Assembly (NCBI GenBank): GCA_946800325.1
Contig: OX326958.1
Coordinates: 74,335,264 to 74,399,263 of the forward strand
Direction: 5' to 3'
Length of the DNA stretch: 64,000 nucleotides
From: Luzula sylvatica
Lineage: Eukaryota; Streptophyta; Magnoliopsida; Poales; Juncaceae
Within the stretch, counting starts at the first letter, position 1. The number at the start of each line of letters is the position of its first letter. The translations under genes and the position numbers were made by a program. The notes below the pieces were generated by a model. That model was not told where the DNA came from, did not search any database, and saw only the letters and a list, made by a program, of their open reading frames with translations. Below, piece by piece: positions 12,211 through 25,418 of the stretch.

Positions 12211-13638
12211 ATGTAGTAAAAGATACGATACAAATGATCTAAAAATACGTTATTTGATCTCCTCAAAGCGTTAAAATCTTGTTTTGAATCGAAAAACAAA
12301 CTTTCATAGTGTTTGTGAAATTTGGTGAAAAGTTATGTAGTAAAAGATACGATACAAATGATCTAAAAACACGTTATTTGAACTGCTCAAAGCGTTAAAA
12401 TCTTGTTTTGAATCGAAAAACAAACTATCTTAGTGTTTGTGAAATTTGGTGAAAAGTTATGTAGTAAAAGATACGATACAAATGATCTAAAAACACGTTA
12501 TTTGAACTCCTCAAAGCGTTAAAATCTTGTTTTGAATCGAAAAACAAACTTTCTTAGTGTTTGTGAAATTTGGTGAAAAGTTATGTACTAAAAGATACGA
12601 TACAAATGATCTAAAAACATGTTATTTGAACTCCTCAAAGCGTTAAAATCTTGTTTTGAATCGAAAAACAAACTTTCTTAGTGTTTGTGAAATTTGGTGA
12701 AAAGTTATGTAGTAAAAGATACGATACAAATGATCTTAAAACACGTTATTTGAACTCCTCAAAGCGTTAAAATCTTGTTTTGAATCGAAAAACAAACTAT
12801 CTTAGTGTTTGTGAAATTTGGTGAAAAGTTACGTACTAAAAGATACGATACAAATGATCTAAAAACACGTTATTTGAACTCCTCAAAGCGTTCAAATCTT
12901 GTTTTGAATCGAAAAACAAACTTTCTTAGTGTTTGTGAAATTTGGTGAAAAGTTATGTAGTAAAAGATACGATACAAATGATCTTAAAACACGTTATTTG
13001 AACTCCTCAAAGCGTTAAAATCTTGTTTTGAATCGAAAAACAAACTATCTTAGTGTTTGTGAAATTTGGTGAAAAGTTACGTACTAAAAGATACGATACA
13101 AATGATCTAAAAACACGTTATTTGAACTCCTCAAAGCGTTCAAATCTTGTTTTGAATCGAAAAACAAACTTTCTTAGTGTTTGTGAAATTTGGTGAAAAG
13201 TTATGTAGTAAAAGATACGATACAAATGATCTTAAAACACGTTATTTGAACTCCTCAAAGCGTTAAAATCTTGTTTTGAATCGAAAAACAAACTATCTTA
13301 GTGTTTGTGAAATTTGGTGAAAAGTTATGTACTAACAGATACGATACAAATGATCTCAAAACACGTTAGATGAACTCCTCAAAGCGTTAAAATCTTGTTT
13401 TGAATCGAAAAACAAACTTTCTTAGTGTTTGTGACATTTGGTGAAAAGTTATGTACTAAAAGATACGATACAAATGATCTGAAAACACGTTATTTGAACT
13501 CCTCTAAGCGTTCAAATCTTGTTTTGAATCGAAAAACAAACTTTCTTAGTGTTTGTGAAATTTGGTGAAAAGTTATGTAGTAAAAGATACGATACAAATG
13601 ATCTTAAAACACGTTATTTGAACTCCTCAAAGCGTTAA
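10911..13638 (+). repeat. 22-monomer HOR block, copy 1 (2728 bp)
   Basis: Starts at the monomer with TTATTCG and AAAGGG and ends after the CTCTAAGCG monomer and one further monomer. Markers repeat exactly 2976 bp (24 x 124) later: AAAGGG (11028 and 14004), GGACT (12132 and 15108), GTTAGATGA (13365 and 16341) and TAAGCG (13505 and 16481). Two extra monomers (13639-13886) separate it from copy 2, which is why the spacing is 24 monomers while the shared block is 22. Confidence 0.9.
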
Positions 13639-13886
13639 AATCTTGTTTTGAATCGAAAAACAAACTTTCTTAGTGTTTGTGAAATTTGGTGAAAAGTTAT
13701 GTACTAAAAGATACGATACAAATGATCTTAAAACACGTTATTTGAACTCCTCAAAACGTTAAAATCTTGTTTTGAATCGAAAAACAAACTTTCTTAGTGT
13801 TTGTGACATTTGGTGAAAAGTTATGTACTAAAAGATACGATACAAATGATCTGAAAACACGTTATTTGAACTCCTCTAAGCGTTCA

Positions 13887-16614
13887 AATCTTGTTTTGAA
13901 TCGAAAAACAAACTTTCTTAGTGTTTGTGAAATTTGGTGAAAAGTTATGTAGTAAAAGATACGATACAAATGATCTAAAAACACGTTATTCGAACTCCTC
14001 AAAGGGTTAAAATCTTGTTTTGAATCGAAAAACAAACTTTCTTAGTGTTTGTGAAATTTGGTGAAAAGTTATGTACTAAAAGATACGATACAAATGATCT
14101 TAAAACACGTTATTTGAACTCCTCAAAACGTTAAAATCTTGTTTTGAATCGAAAAACAAACTTTCTTAGTGTTTGTGAAATTTGGTAAAAAGTTATGTAG
14201 TAAAAGATACGATACAAATGATCTAAAAATACGTTATTTGATCTCCTCAAAGCGTTAAAATCTTGTTTTGAATCGAAAAACAAACTTTCATAGTGTTTGT
14301 GAAATTTGGTGAAAAGTTATGTAGTAAAAGATACGATACAAATGATCTAAAAACACGTTATTTGAACTGCTCAAAGCGTTAAAATCTTGTTTTGAATCGA
14401 AAAACAAACTATCTTAGTGTTTGTGAAATTTGGTGAAAAGTTATGTAGTAAAAGATACGATACAAATGATCTAAAAACACGTTATTTGAACTCCTCAAAG
14501 CGTTAAAATCTTGTTTTGAATCGAAAAACAAACTTTCTTAGTGTTTGTGAAATTTGGTGAAAAGTTATGTACTAAAAGATACGATACAAATGATCTAAAA
14601 ACATGTTATTTGAACTCCTCAAAGCGTTAAAATCTTGTTTTGAATCGAAAAACAAACTTTCTTAGTGTTTGTGAAATTTGGTGAAAAGTTATGTAGTAAA
14701 AGATACGATACAAATGATCTTAAAACACGTTATTTGAACTCCTCAAAGCGTTAAAATCTTGTTTTGAATCGAAAAACAAACTATCTTAGTGTTTGTGAAA
14801 TTTGGTGAAAAGTTACGTACTAAAAGATACGATACAAATGATCTAAAAACACGTTATTTGAACTCCTCAAAGCGTTAAAATCTTGTTTTGAATCGAAAAA
14901 CAAACTTTCTTAGTGTTTGTGAAATTTGGTGAAAAGTTATGTAGTAAAAGATACGATACAAATGATCTAAAAACACGTTATTCGAACTCCTCAAAGCGTT
15001 AAAATCTTGTTTTGAATCGAAAAACAAACTTTCTTAGTGTTTGTGAAATTTGGTGAAAAGTTATGTACTAAAAGATACGATACAAATGATCTTAAAACAC
15101 GTTATTTGGACTCCTCAAAACGTTAAAATCTTGTTTTGAATCGAAAAACAAACTTTCTTAGTGTTTGTGAAATTTGGTAAAAAGTTATGTAGTAAAAGAT
15201 ACGATACAAATGATCTAAAAATACGTTATTTGATCTCCTCAAAGCGTTAAAATCTTGTTTTGAATCGAAAAACAAACTTTCATAGTGTTTGTGAAATTTG
15301 GTGAAAAGTTATGTAGTAAAAGATACGATACAAATGATCTAAAAACACGTTATTTGAACTGCTCAAAGCGTTAAAATCTTGTTTTGAATCGAAAAACAAA
15401 CTATCTTAGTGTTTGTGAAATTTGGTGAAAAGTTATGTAGTAAAAGATACGATACAAATGATCTAAAAACACGTTATTTGAACTCCTCAAAGCGTTAAAA
15501 TCTTGTTTTGAATCGAAAAACAAACTTTCTTAGTGTTTGTGAAATTTGGTGAAAAGTTATGTACTAAAAGATACGATACAAATGATCTAAAAACATGTTA
15601 TTTGAACTCCTCAAAGCGTTAAAATCTTGTTTTGAATCGAAAAACAAACTTTCTTAGTGTTTGTGAAATTTGGTGAAAAGTTATGTAGTAAAAGATACGA
15701 TACAAATGATCTTAAAACACGTTATTTGAACTCCTCAAAGCGTTAAAATCTTGTTTTGAATCGAAAAACAAACTATCTTAGTGTTTGTGAAATTTGGTGA
15801 AAAGTTACGTACTAAAAGATACGATACAAATGATCTAAAAACACGTTATTTGAACTCCTCAAAGCGTTCAAATCTTGTTTTGAATCGAAAAACAAACTTT
15901 CTTAGTGTTTGTGAAATTTGGTGAAAAGTTATGTAGTAAAAGATACGATACAAATGATCTTAAAACACGTTATTTGAACTCCTCAAAGCGTTAAAATCTT
16001 GTTTTGAATCGAAAAACAAACTATCTTAGTGTTTGTGAAATTTGGTGAAAAGTTACGTACTAAAAGATACGATACAAATGATCTAAAAACACGTTATTTG
16101 AACTCCTCAAAGCGTTCAAATCTTGTTTTGAATCGAAAAACAAACTTTCTTAGTGTTTGTGAAATTTGGTGAAAAGTTATGTAGTAAAAGATACGATACA
16201 AATGATCTTAAAACACGTTATTTGAACTCCTCAAAGCGTTAAAATCTTGTTTTGAATCGAAAAACAAACTATCTTAGTGTTTGTGAAATTTGGTGAAAAG
16301 TTATGTACTAACAGATACGATACAAATGATCTCAAAACACGTTAGATGAACTCCTCAAAGCGTTAAAATCTTGTTTTGAATCGAAAAACAAACTTTCTTA
16401 GTGTTTGTGACATTTGGTGAAAAGTTATGTACTAAAAGATACGATACAAATGATCTGAAAACACGTTATTTGAACTCCTCTAAGCGTTCAAATCTTGTTT
16501 TGAATCGAAAAACAAACTTTCTTAGTGTTTGTGAAATTTGGTGAAAAGTTATGTAGTAAAAGATACGATACAAATGATCTTAAAACACGTTATTTGAACT
16601 CCTCAAAGCGTTAA
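13887..16614 (+). repeat. 22-monomer HOR block, copy 2 (2728 bp)
   Basis: Partner of 10911-13638. It shares both AAAGGG and TATTTGGACTCC, neither of which is in copy 3 (19466-22195), so copies 1 and 2 are the more recent pair. The monomer before it (from about 13763, with GTGACATTT, ATCTGAAAAC and CTCTAAGCG) repeats the one near the end of copy 1. This is what an out-of-register exchange between the tail of one block and the head of the next would give. Confidence 0.9.
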
Positions 16615-17729
16615 AATCTTGTTTTGAATCGAAAAACAAACTATCTTAGTGTTTGTGAAATTTGGTGAAAAGTTATGTACTAAAAGATACGATACAAATG
16701 ATCTAAAAACACGTTATTTGAACACCTCAAGCGTTAAAATCTTGTTTTGAATCGAAAAACAAACTTTCTTAGTGTTTGTGAAAATTGGTGAAAAGTTATG
16801 TAGTAAAAGATACGATACAAATGATCTTAAAACACGTTATTTGAACTCCTCAAAGCGTTAAAATCTTGTTTTGAATCGAAAAACAAACTATCTTAGTGTT
16901 TGTGAAATTTGGTGAAAAGTAATGTACTAAAAGATACGATACAAATGATCTAAAAACACGTTATTTGAACTCCTCAAAGCGTTCAAATCTTGTTTTGAAT
17001 CGAAAAACAAACTTTCTTAGTGTCTGTGAAATTTGGTGAAAAGTTATGTAGTAAAAGATACGATACAAATGATCTAAAAACACGTTATTTTAACTCCTCA
17101 AAGCGTTCAAATCTTGTTTGGAATCGAAAAACAAACTATCTTAGTGTTTGTGAAATTTGGTGAAAAGTTACGTACTAAAAGATACGATACAAATGATCTA
17201 AAAACACGTTATTTGAACTCCTCAAAGCGTTCAAATCTTGTTTTGAATCGAAAAACAAACTTTCTTAGTGTTTGTGAAATTTGGTGAAAAGTTATGTACT
17301 AAAAGATACGATACAAATGATCTTAAAACACGTTATTTGAACTCCTCAAAGCGTTAAAATCTTGTTTTGAATCGAAAAACAAACTATCTTAGTGTTTGTG
17401 AAATTTGGTGAAAAGTTATGTACTAACAGATACGATACAAATGATCTCAAAACACGTTAGATGAACTCCTCAAAGCGTTAAAATCTTGTTTTGAATCGAA
17501 AAACAAACTTTCTTAGTGTTTGTGACATTTGGTGAAAAGTTATGTACTAAAAGATACGATACAAATGATCTGAAAACACGTTATTTGAACTCCTCTAAGC
17601 GTTCAAATCTTGTTTTGAATCGAAAAACAAACTTTCTTAGTGTTTGTGAAATTTGGTGAAAAGTTATGTAGTAAAAGATACGATACAAATGATCTTAAAA
17701 CACGTTATTTGAACTCCTCAAAGCGTTCA
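16243..17729 (+). repeat. Three-monomer block repeated at 9-monomer spacing
   Basis: The series GTTAGATGA monomer, GTGACATTT/ATCTGAAAAC/CTCTAAGCG monomer and T29/G66 monomer occupies 16243-16614 and again 17358-17729, 1115 bp (9 x 124 minus 1) apart. The six monomers between them include the 123-bp copy, the GTAATGTAC copy, the GTGTCTGTG copy and the GTTTGGAATCG copy, in the order seen later within the 38-monomer unit. The array here therefore looks rearranged by deletion relative to the longer HORs. Confidence 0.8.
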
Positions 17730-19465
17730 AATCTTGTTTTGAATCGAAAAACAAACTATCTTAGTGTTTGTGAAATTTGGTGAAAAGTTATGTAGTAAAA
17801 GATACGATACAAATGATCTAAAAACACGTTATTCGAACTCCTCAAAGCGTTCAAATCTTGTTTGGAATCGAAAAACAAACTATCTTAGTGTTTGTGAAAT
17901 TTGGTGAAAAGTTACGTACTAAAAGATACGATACAAATGATCTAAAAACACGTTATTTGAACTCCTCAAAGCGTTCAAATCTTGTTTTGAATCGAAAAAC
18001 AAACTTTCTTAGTGTTTGTGAAATTTGGTGAAAAGTTATGTACTAAAAGATACGATACAAATGATCTTAAAACACGTTATTCGAACTCCTCAAAGCGTTC
18101 AAATCTTGTTTTGAATCGAAAAACAAACTTTCTTAGTGTTTGTGAAATTTGGTGAAAAGTTATGTAGTAAAAGATACGATACAAATGATCTTAAATCACG
18201 TTATTTGAACTCCTCAAAGCGTTCAAATCTTGTTTTGAATCGAAAAACAAACTATCTTAGTGTTTGTGAAATTTGGTGAAAAGTTATGTACTACAAGATA
18301 CGATACAAATGATCTAAAAACACGTTATTTGAACTCCTCAAAGCGTTCAAAACTTGTTTTGAATCGAAAAACAAACTTTCTTAGTGTTTGTGAAATTTGG
18401 TGAAAAGTTATGTAGTAAAAGATACGATACAAATGATCTAAAAACACGTTATTTGAACTGCTCAAAGCGTTAAAATCTTGTTTTGAATCGAAAAACAAAC
18501 TATCTTAGTGTTTGTGAAATTTGGTGAAAAGTTACGTACAAACAGATACGATACAAATGATCTAAAAACACGTTATTTGAACTCCTCAAAGCGTTAAAAT
18601 CTTGTTTTGAATCGAAAAACAAACTTTCTTAGTGTTTGTGACATTTGGTGAAAAGTTATGTACTAAAAGATACGATACAAATGATCTTAAAACACGTTAT
18701 TTAAACTCCTCAAAGCGTTAAAATCTTGTTTTGAATCGAAAAACAAACTATCTTAGTGTTTGTGAAATTTGGTGAAAAGTTATGTACTAAAAGATACGAT
18801 ACAAATGATCTTAAAACACGTTATTTGAACTCCTCAAAGCGTTCAAATCTTGTTTTGAATCGAAAAACAAACTTTCATAGTGTTTGTGAAATTTGGTGAA
18901 AAGTTATGTAGTAAAAGATACGATACAAATGATCTTAAAACACGTTATTTGAACTCCTCAAAGCGTTAAAATCTTGTTTTGAATCGAAAAACAAACTTTC
19001 TTAGTGTTTGTGAAATTTGGTGAAAAGTTATGTACTAAAAGATACGATACAAATGATCTTAAAACACGTTATTTGAACTCCTCAAAACGTTAAAATCTTG
19101 TTTTGAATCGAAAAACAAACTTTCTTAGTGTTTGTGAAATTTGGTAAAAAGTTATGTAGTAAAAGATACGATACAAATGATCTAAAAATACGTTATTTGA
19201 ACTCCTCAAAGCGTTAAAATCTTGTTTTGAATCGAAAAAAAAACTATCTTAGTGTTTGTGAAATTTGGTGAAAAGTTATGTACTAAAAGATACGATACAA
19301 ATGATCTAAAAATACGTTATTTGAACTCCTCAAAGCGTTAAAATCTTGTTTTGAATCGAAAAAAAAACTATCTTAGTGTTTGTGAAATTTGGTGAAAAGT
19401 TATGTACTAAAAGATACGATACAAATGATCTAAAAACATGTTATTTGAACTCCTCAAAGCGTTAA

Positions 19466-19591
19466 AATCTTGTTTTGAATCGAAAAACAAACTTTTTCTT
19501 AGTGTTTGTGAAATTTGGTGAAAAGTTATGTAGTAAAAGATACGATACAAATGATCTAAAAACACGTTATTCGAACTCCTCAAAGCGTTAA
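19466..19591 (+). repeat. 126-bp monomer with TT insertion
   Basis: The T run after AAAC is five bases long (19493-19497) instead of three, making this the only 126-bp copy I found. A 126-bp monomer equals 42 codons, so it keeps the reading frame of its neighbour, whereas 124-bp copies shift frame. That, with the G66 variant removing a stop on the minus strand, allows the one 69-codon open stretch in the window (19407-19616, minus strand, TTG start), which I regard as chance. Confidence 0.93.
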
Positions 19592-22195
19592 AATCTTGTT
19601 TTGAATCGAAAAACAAACTTTCTTAGTGTTTGTGAAATTTGGTGAAAAGTTATGTACTAAAAGATACGATACAAATGATCTTAAAACACGTTATTTGAAC
19701 TCCTCAAAACGTTAAAATCTTGTTTTGAATCGAAAAACAAACTTTCTTAGTGTTTGTGAAATTTGGTAAAAAGTTATGTAGTAAAAGATACGATACAAAT
19801 GATCTAAAAATACGTTATTTGATCTCCTCAAAGCGTTAAAATCTTGTTTTGAATCGAAAAACAAACTTTCATAGTGTTTGTGAAATTTGGTGAAAAGTTA
19901 TGTAGTAAAAGATACGATACAAATGATCTAAAAACACGTTATTTGAACTGCTCAAAGCGTTAAAATCTTGTTTTGAATCGAAAAACAAACTATCTTAGTG
20001 TTTGTGAAATTTGGTGAAAAGTTATGTAGTAAAAGATACGATACAAATGATCTAAAAACACGTTATTTGAACTCCTCAAAGCGTTAAAATCTTGTTTTGA
20101 ATCGAAAAACAAACTTTCTTAGTGTTTGTGAAATTTGGTGAAAAGTTATGTACTAAAAGATACGATACAAATGATCTAAAAACATGTTATTTGAACTCCT
20201 CAAAGCGTTAAAATCTTGTTTTGAATCGAAAAACAAACTTTCTTAGTGTTTGTGAAATTTGGTGAAAAGTTATGTAGTAAAAGATACGATACAAATGATC
20301 TTAAAACACGTTATTTGAACTCCTCAAAGCGTTAAAATCTTGTTTTGAATCGAAAAACAAACTATCTTAGTGTTTGTGAAATTTGGTGAAAAGTTACGTA
20401 CTAAAAGATACGATACAAATGATCTAAAAACACGTTATTTGAACTCCTCAAAGCGTTAAAATCTTGTTTTGAATCGAAAAACAAACTTTCTTAGTGTTTG
20501 TGAAATTTGGTGAAAAGTTATGTAGTAAAAGATACGATACAAATGATCTAAAAACACGTTATTCGAACTCCTCAAAGCGTTAAAATCTTGTTTTGAATCG
20601 AAAAACAAACTTTCTTAGTGTTTGTGAAATTTGGTGAAAAGTTATGTACTAAAAGATACGATACAAATGATCTTAAAACACGTTATTTGAACTCCTCAAA
20701 ACGTTAAAATCTTGTTTTGAATCGAAAAACAAACTTTCTTAGTGTTTGTGAAATTTGGTAAAAAGTTATGTAGTAAAAGATACGATACAAATGATCTAAA
20801 AATACGTTATTTGATCTCCTCAAAGCGTTAAAATCTTGTTTTGAATCGAAAAACAAACTTTCATAGTGTTTGTGAAATTTGGTGAAAAGTTATGTAGTAA
20901 AAGATACGATACAAATGATCTAAAAACACGTTATTTGAACTGCTCAAAGCGTTAAAATCTTGTTTTGAATCGAAAAACAAACTATCTTAGTGTTTGTGAA
21001 ATTTGGTGAAAAGTTATGTAGTAAAAGATACGATACAAATGATCTAAAAACACGTTATTTGAACTCCTCAAAGCGTTAAAATCTTGTTTTGAATCGAAAA
21101 ACAAACTTTCTTAGTGTTTGTGAAATTTGGTGAAAAGTTATGTACTAAAAGATACGATACAAATGATCTAAAAACATGTTATTTGAACTCCTCAAAGCGT
21201 TAAAATCTTGTTTTGAATCGAAAAACAAACTTTCTTAGTGTTTGTGAAATTTGGTGAAAAGTTATGTAGTAAAAGATACGATACAAATGATCTTAAAACA
21301 CGTTATTTGAACTCCTCAAAGCGTTAAAATCTTGTTTTGAATCGAAAAACAAACTATCTTAGTGTTTGTGAAATTTGGTGAAAAGTTACGTACTAAAAGA
21401 TACGATACAAATGATCTAAAAACACGTTATTTGAACTCCTCAAAGCGTTCAAATCTTGTTTTGAATCGAAAAACAAACTTTCTTAGTGTTTGTGAAATTT
21501 GGTGAAAAGTTATGTAGTAAAAGATACGATACAAATGATCTTAAAACACGTTATTTGAACTCCTCAAAGCGTTAAAATCTTGTTTTGAATCGAAAAACAA
21601 ACTATCTTAGTGTTTGTGAAATTTGGTGAAAAGTTACGTACTAAAAGATACGATACAAATGATCTAAAAACACGTTATTTGAACTCCTCAAAGCGTTCAA
21701 ATCTTGTTTTGAATCGAAAAACAAACTTTCTTAGTGTTTGTGAAATTTGGTGAAAAGTTATGTAGTAAAAGATACGATACAAATGATCTTAAAACACGTT
21801 ATTTGAACTCCTCAAAGCGTTAAAATCTTGTTTTGAATCGAAAAACAAACTATCTTAGTGTTTGTGAAATTTGGTGAAAAGTTATGTACTAACAGATACG
21901 ATACAAATGATCTCAAAACACGTTAGATGAACTCCTCAAAGCGTTAAAATCTTGTTTTGAATCGAAAAACAAACTTTCTTAGTGTTTGTGACATTTGGTG
22001 AAAAGTTATGTACTAAAAGATACGATACAAATGATCTGAAAACACGTTATTTGAACTCCTCTAAGCGTTCAAATCTTGTTTTGAATCGAAAAACAAACTT
22101 TCTTAGTGTTTGTGAAATTTGGTGAAAAGTTATGTAGTAAAAGATACGATACAAATGATCTTAAAACACGTTATTTGAACTCCTCAAAGCGTTAA
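19466..22195 (+). repeat. 22-monomer HOR block, copy 3 (2730 bp)
   Basis: Same monomer order as 10911-13638: from its first monomer to the GTTAGATGA monomer is 19 monomers in each copy (2356 bp in copy 1, 2358 bp here). The two extra bases are a TT insertion in the first monomer. It lacks the AAAGGG and GGACT markers of copies 1 and 2 and continues rightward into the 36-monomer repeat. Confidence 0.88.
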
Positions 22196-24698
22196 AATCT
22201 TGTTTTGAATCGAAAAACAAACTATCTTAGTGTTTGTGAAATTTGGTGAAAAGTTATGTACTAAAAGATACGATACAAATGATCTAAAAACACGTTATTT
22301 GAACACCTCAAGCGTTAAAATCTTGTTTTGAATCGAAAAACAAACTTTCTTAGTGTTTGTGAAAATTGGTGAAAAGTTATGTAGTAAAAGATACGATACA
22401 AATGATCTTAAAACACGTTATTTGAACTCCTCAAAGCGTTAAAATCTTGTTTTGAATCGAAAAACAAACTATCTTAGTGTTTGTGAAATTTGGTGAAAAG
22501 TAATGTACTAAAAGATACGATACAAATGATCTAAAAACACGTTATTTGAACTCCTCAAAGCGTTCAAATCTTGTTTTGAATCGAAAAACAAACTTTCTTA
22601 GTGTCTGTGAAATTTGGTGAAAAGTTATGTAGTAAAAGATACGATACAAATGATCTAAAAACACGTTATTTTAACTCCTCAAAGCGTTCAAATCTTGTTT
22701 GGAATCGAAAAACAAACTATCTTAGTGTTTGTGAAATTTGGTGAAAAGTTACGTACTAAAAGATACGATACAAATGATCTAAAAACACGTTATTTGAACT
22801 CCTCAAAGCGTTCAAATCTTGTTTTGAATCGAAAAACAAACTTTCTTAGTGTTTGTGAAATTTGGTGAAAAGTTATGTACTAAAAGATACGATACAAATG
22901 ATCTTAAAACACGTTATTCGAACTCCTCAAAGCGTTCAAATCTTGTTTTGAATCGAAAAACAAACTTTCTTAGTGTTTGTGAAATTTGGTGAAAAGTTAT
23001 GTAGTAAAAGATACGATACAAATGATCTTAAATCACGTTATTTGAACTCCTCAAAGCGTTCAAATCTTGTTTTGAATCGAAAAACAAACTATCTTAGTGT
23101 TTGTGAAATTTGGTGAAAAGTTATGTACTACAAGATACGATACAAATGATCTAAAAACACGTTATTTGAACTCCTCAAAGCGTTCAAAACTTGTTTTGAA
23201 TCGAAAAACAAACTTTCTTAGTGTTTGTGAAATTTGGTGAAAAGTTATGTAGTAAAAGATACGATACAAATGATCTAAAAACACGTTATTTGAACTGCTC
23301 AAAGCGTTAAAATCTTGTTTTGAATCGAAAAACAAACTATCTTAGTGTTTGTGAAATTTGGTGAAAAGTTACGTACAAACAGATACGATACAAATGATCT
23401 AAAAACACGTTATTTGAACTCCTCAAAGCGTTAAAATCTTGTTTTGAATCGAAAAACAAACTTTCTTAGTGTTTGTGACATTTGGTGAAAAGTTATGTAC
23501 TAAAAGATACGATACAAATGATCTTAAAACACGTTATTTAAACTCCTCAAAGCGTTAAAATCTTGTTTTGAATCGAAAAACAAACTATCTTAGTGTTTGT
23601 GAAATTTGGTGAAAAGTTATGTACTAAAAGATACGATACAAATGATCTTAAAACACGTTATTTGAACTCCTCAAAGCGTTCAAATCTTGTTTTGAATCGA
23701 AAAACAAACTTTCATAGTGTTTGTGAAATTTGGTGAAAAGTTATGTAGTAAAAGATACGATACAAATGATCTAAAAACACGTTATTTGAACTGCTCAAAG
23801 CGTTAAAATCTTGTTTTGAATCGAAAAACAAACTATCTTAGTGTTTGTGAAATTTGGTGAAAAGTTATGTACTAAAAGATACGATACAAATGATCTAAAA
23901 ACACGTTATTTGAACTCCTCAAAGCGTTAAAATCTTGTTTTCAATCGAAAAACAAACTATCTTAGTGTTTGTGAAATTTGGTGAAAAGTTATGTACTAAC
24001 AGATACGATACAAATGATCTAAAAACACGTTATTTGAACTCCTCAAAGCGTTAAAATCTTGTTTTGAATCGAAAAACAAACTTTCTTAGTGTTTGTGACA
24101 TTTGGTGAAAAGTTATGTACTAAAAGATACGATACAAATGATCTTAAAACACGTTATTTGAACTCCTCAAAGCGTTAAAATCTTGTTTTGAATCGAAAAA
24201 CAAACTATCTTAGTGTTTGTGAAATTTGGTGAAAAGTTATGTACTAAAAGATACGATACAAATGATCTTAAAACACGTTATTTGAACTCCTCAAAGCGTT
24301 CAAATCTTGTTTTGAATCGAAAAACAAACTATCTTAGTGTTTGTGAAATTTGGTGAAAAGTTATGTAGTAAAAGATACGATACAAATGATCTAAAAACAC
24401 GTTATTCGAACTCCTCAAAGCGTTAAAATCTTGTTTTGAATCGAAAAACAAACTTTCTTAGTGTTTGTGAAATTTGGTGAAAAGTTATGTACTAAAAGAT
24501 ACGATACAAATGATCTTAAAACACGTTATTTGAACTCCTCAAAACGTTAAAATCTTGTTTTGAATCGAAAAACAAACTTTCTTAGTGTTTGTGAAATTTG
24601 GTAAAAAGTTATGTAGTAAAAGATACGATACAAATGATCTAAAAATACGTTATTTGAACTCCTCAAAGCGTTAAAATCTTGTTTTGAATCGAAAAAAA
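20956..24698 (+). repeat. 36-monomer HOR, copy 1 (shared part 3743 bp, period 4463 bp)
   Basis: Markers recur 4463 bp (36 x 124 minus 1) later: GTTAGATGA (21922 and 26385) and ACGTACAAAC (23371 and 27834), with the GTGTCTGTG, GTTTGGAATCG, CTTAAATCAC and AAAACTTG monomers in the same order between them. The left edge is the monomer after GAACTGCTC. Upstream of it copy 1 has TTTCATAG while copy 2 has AAAACGAACTATC. TTTTCAATCG near 23940 is private to this copy. Confidence 0.87.
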
Positions 24699-25418
24699 AA
24701 CTATCTTAGTGTTTGTGAAATTTGGTGAAAAGTTATGTACTAAAAGATACGATACAAATGATCTAAAAATACGTTATTTGAACTCCTCAAAGCGTTAAAA
24801 TCTTGTTTTGAATCGAAAAAAAAACTATCTTAGTGTTTGTGAAATTTGGTGAAAAGTTATGTACTAAAAGATACGATACAAATGATCTAAAAACATGTTA
24901 TTTGAACTCCTCAAAGCGTTAAAATCTTGTTTTGAATCGAAAAACAAACTTTCTTAGTGTTTGTGAAATTTGGTGAAAAGTTATGTAGTAAAAGATACGA
25001 TACAAATGATCTTAAAACACGTTATTTGAACTCCTCAAAGCGTTAAAATCTTGTTTTGAATCGAAAAACAAACTATCTTAGTGTTTGTGAAATTTGGTGA
25101 AAAGTTACGTACTAAAAGATACGATACAAATGATCTAAAAACACGTTATTTGAACTCCTCAAAGCGTTCAAATCTTGTTTTGAATCGAAAAACAAACTTT
25201 CTTAGTGTTTGTGAAATTTGGTGAAAAGTTATGTAGTAAAAGATACGATACAAATGATCTTAAAACACGTTATTTGAACTCCTCAAAGCGTTAAAATCTT
25301 GTTTTGAATCGAAAAACGAACTATCTTAGTGTTTGTGAAATTTGGTGAAAAGTTACGTACTAAAAGATACGATACAAATGATCTAAAAACACGTTATTTG
25401 AACTGCTCAAAGCGTTAA

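Noticed and set aside
19407..19616. Minus-strand 69-codon open reading frame
   Set aside because: It lies wholly inside satellite monomers, begins at TTG rather than ATG, contains the same 25-residue satellite-derived string twice, and exists only because of a 2-bp insertion. There is no sign of a gene.
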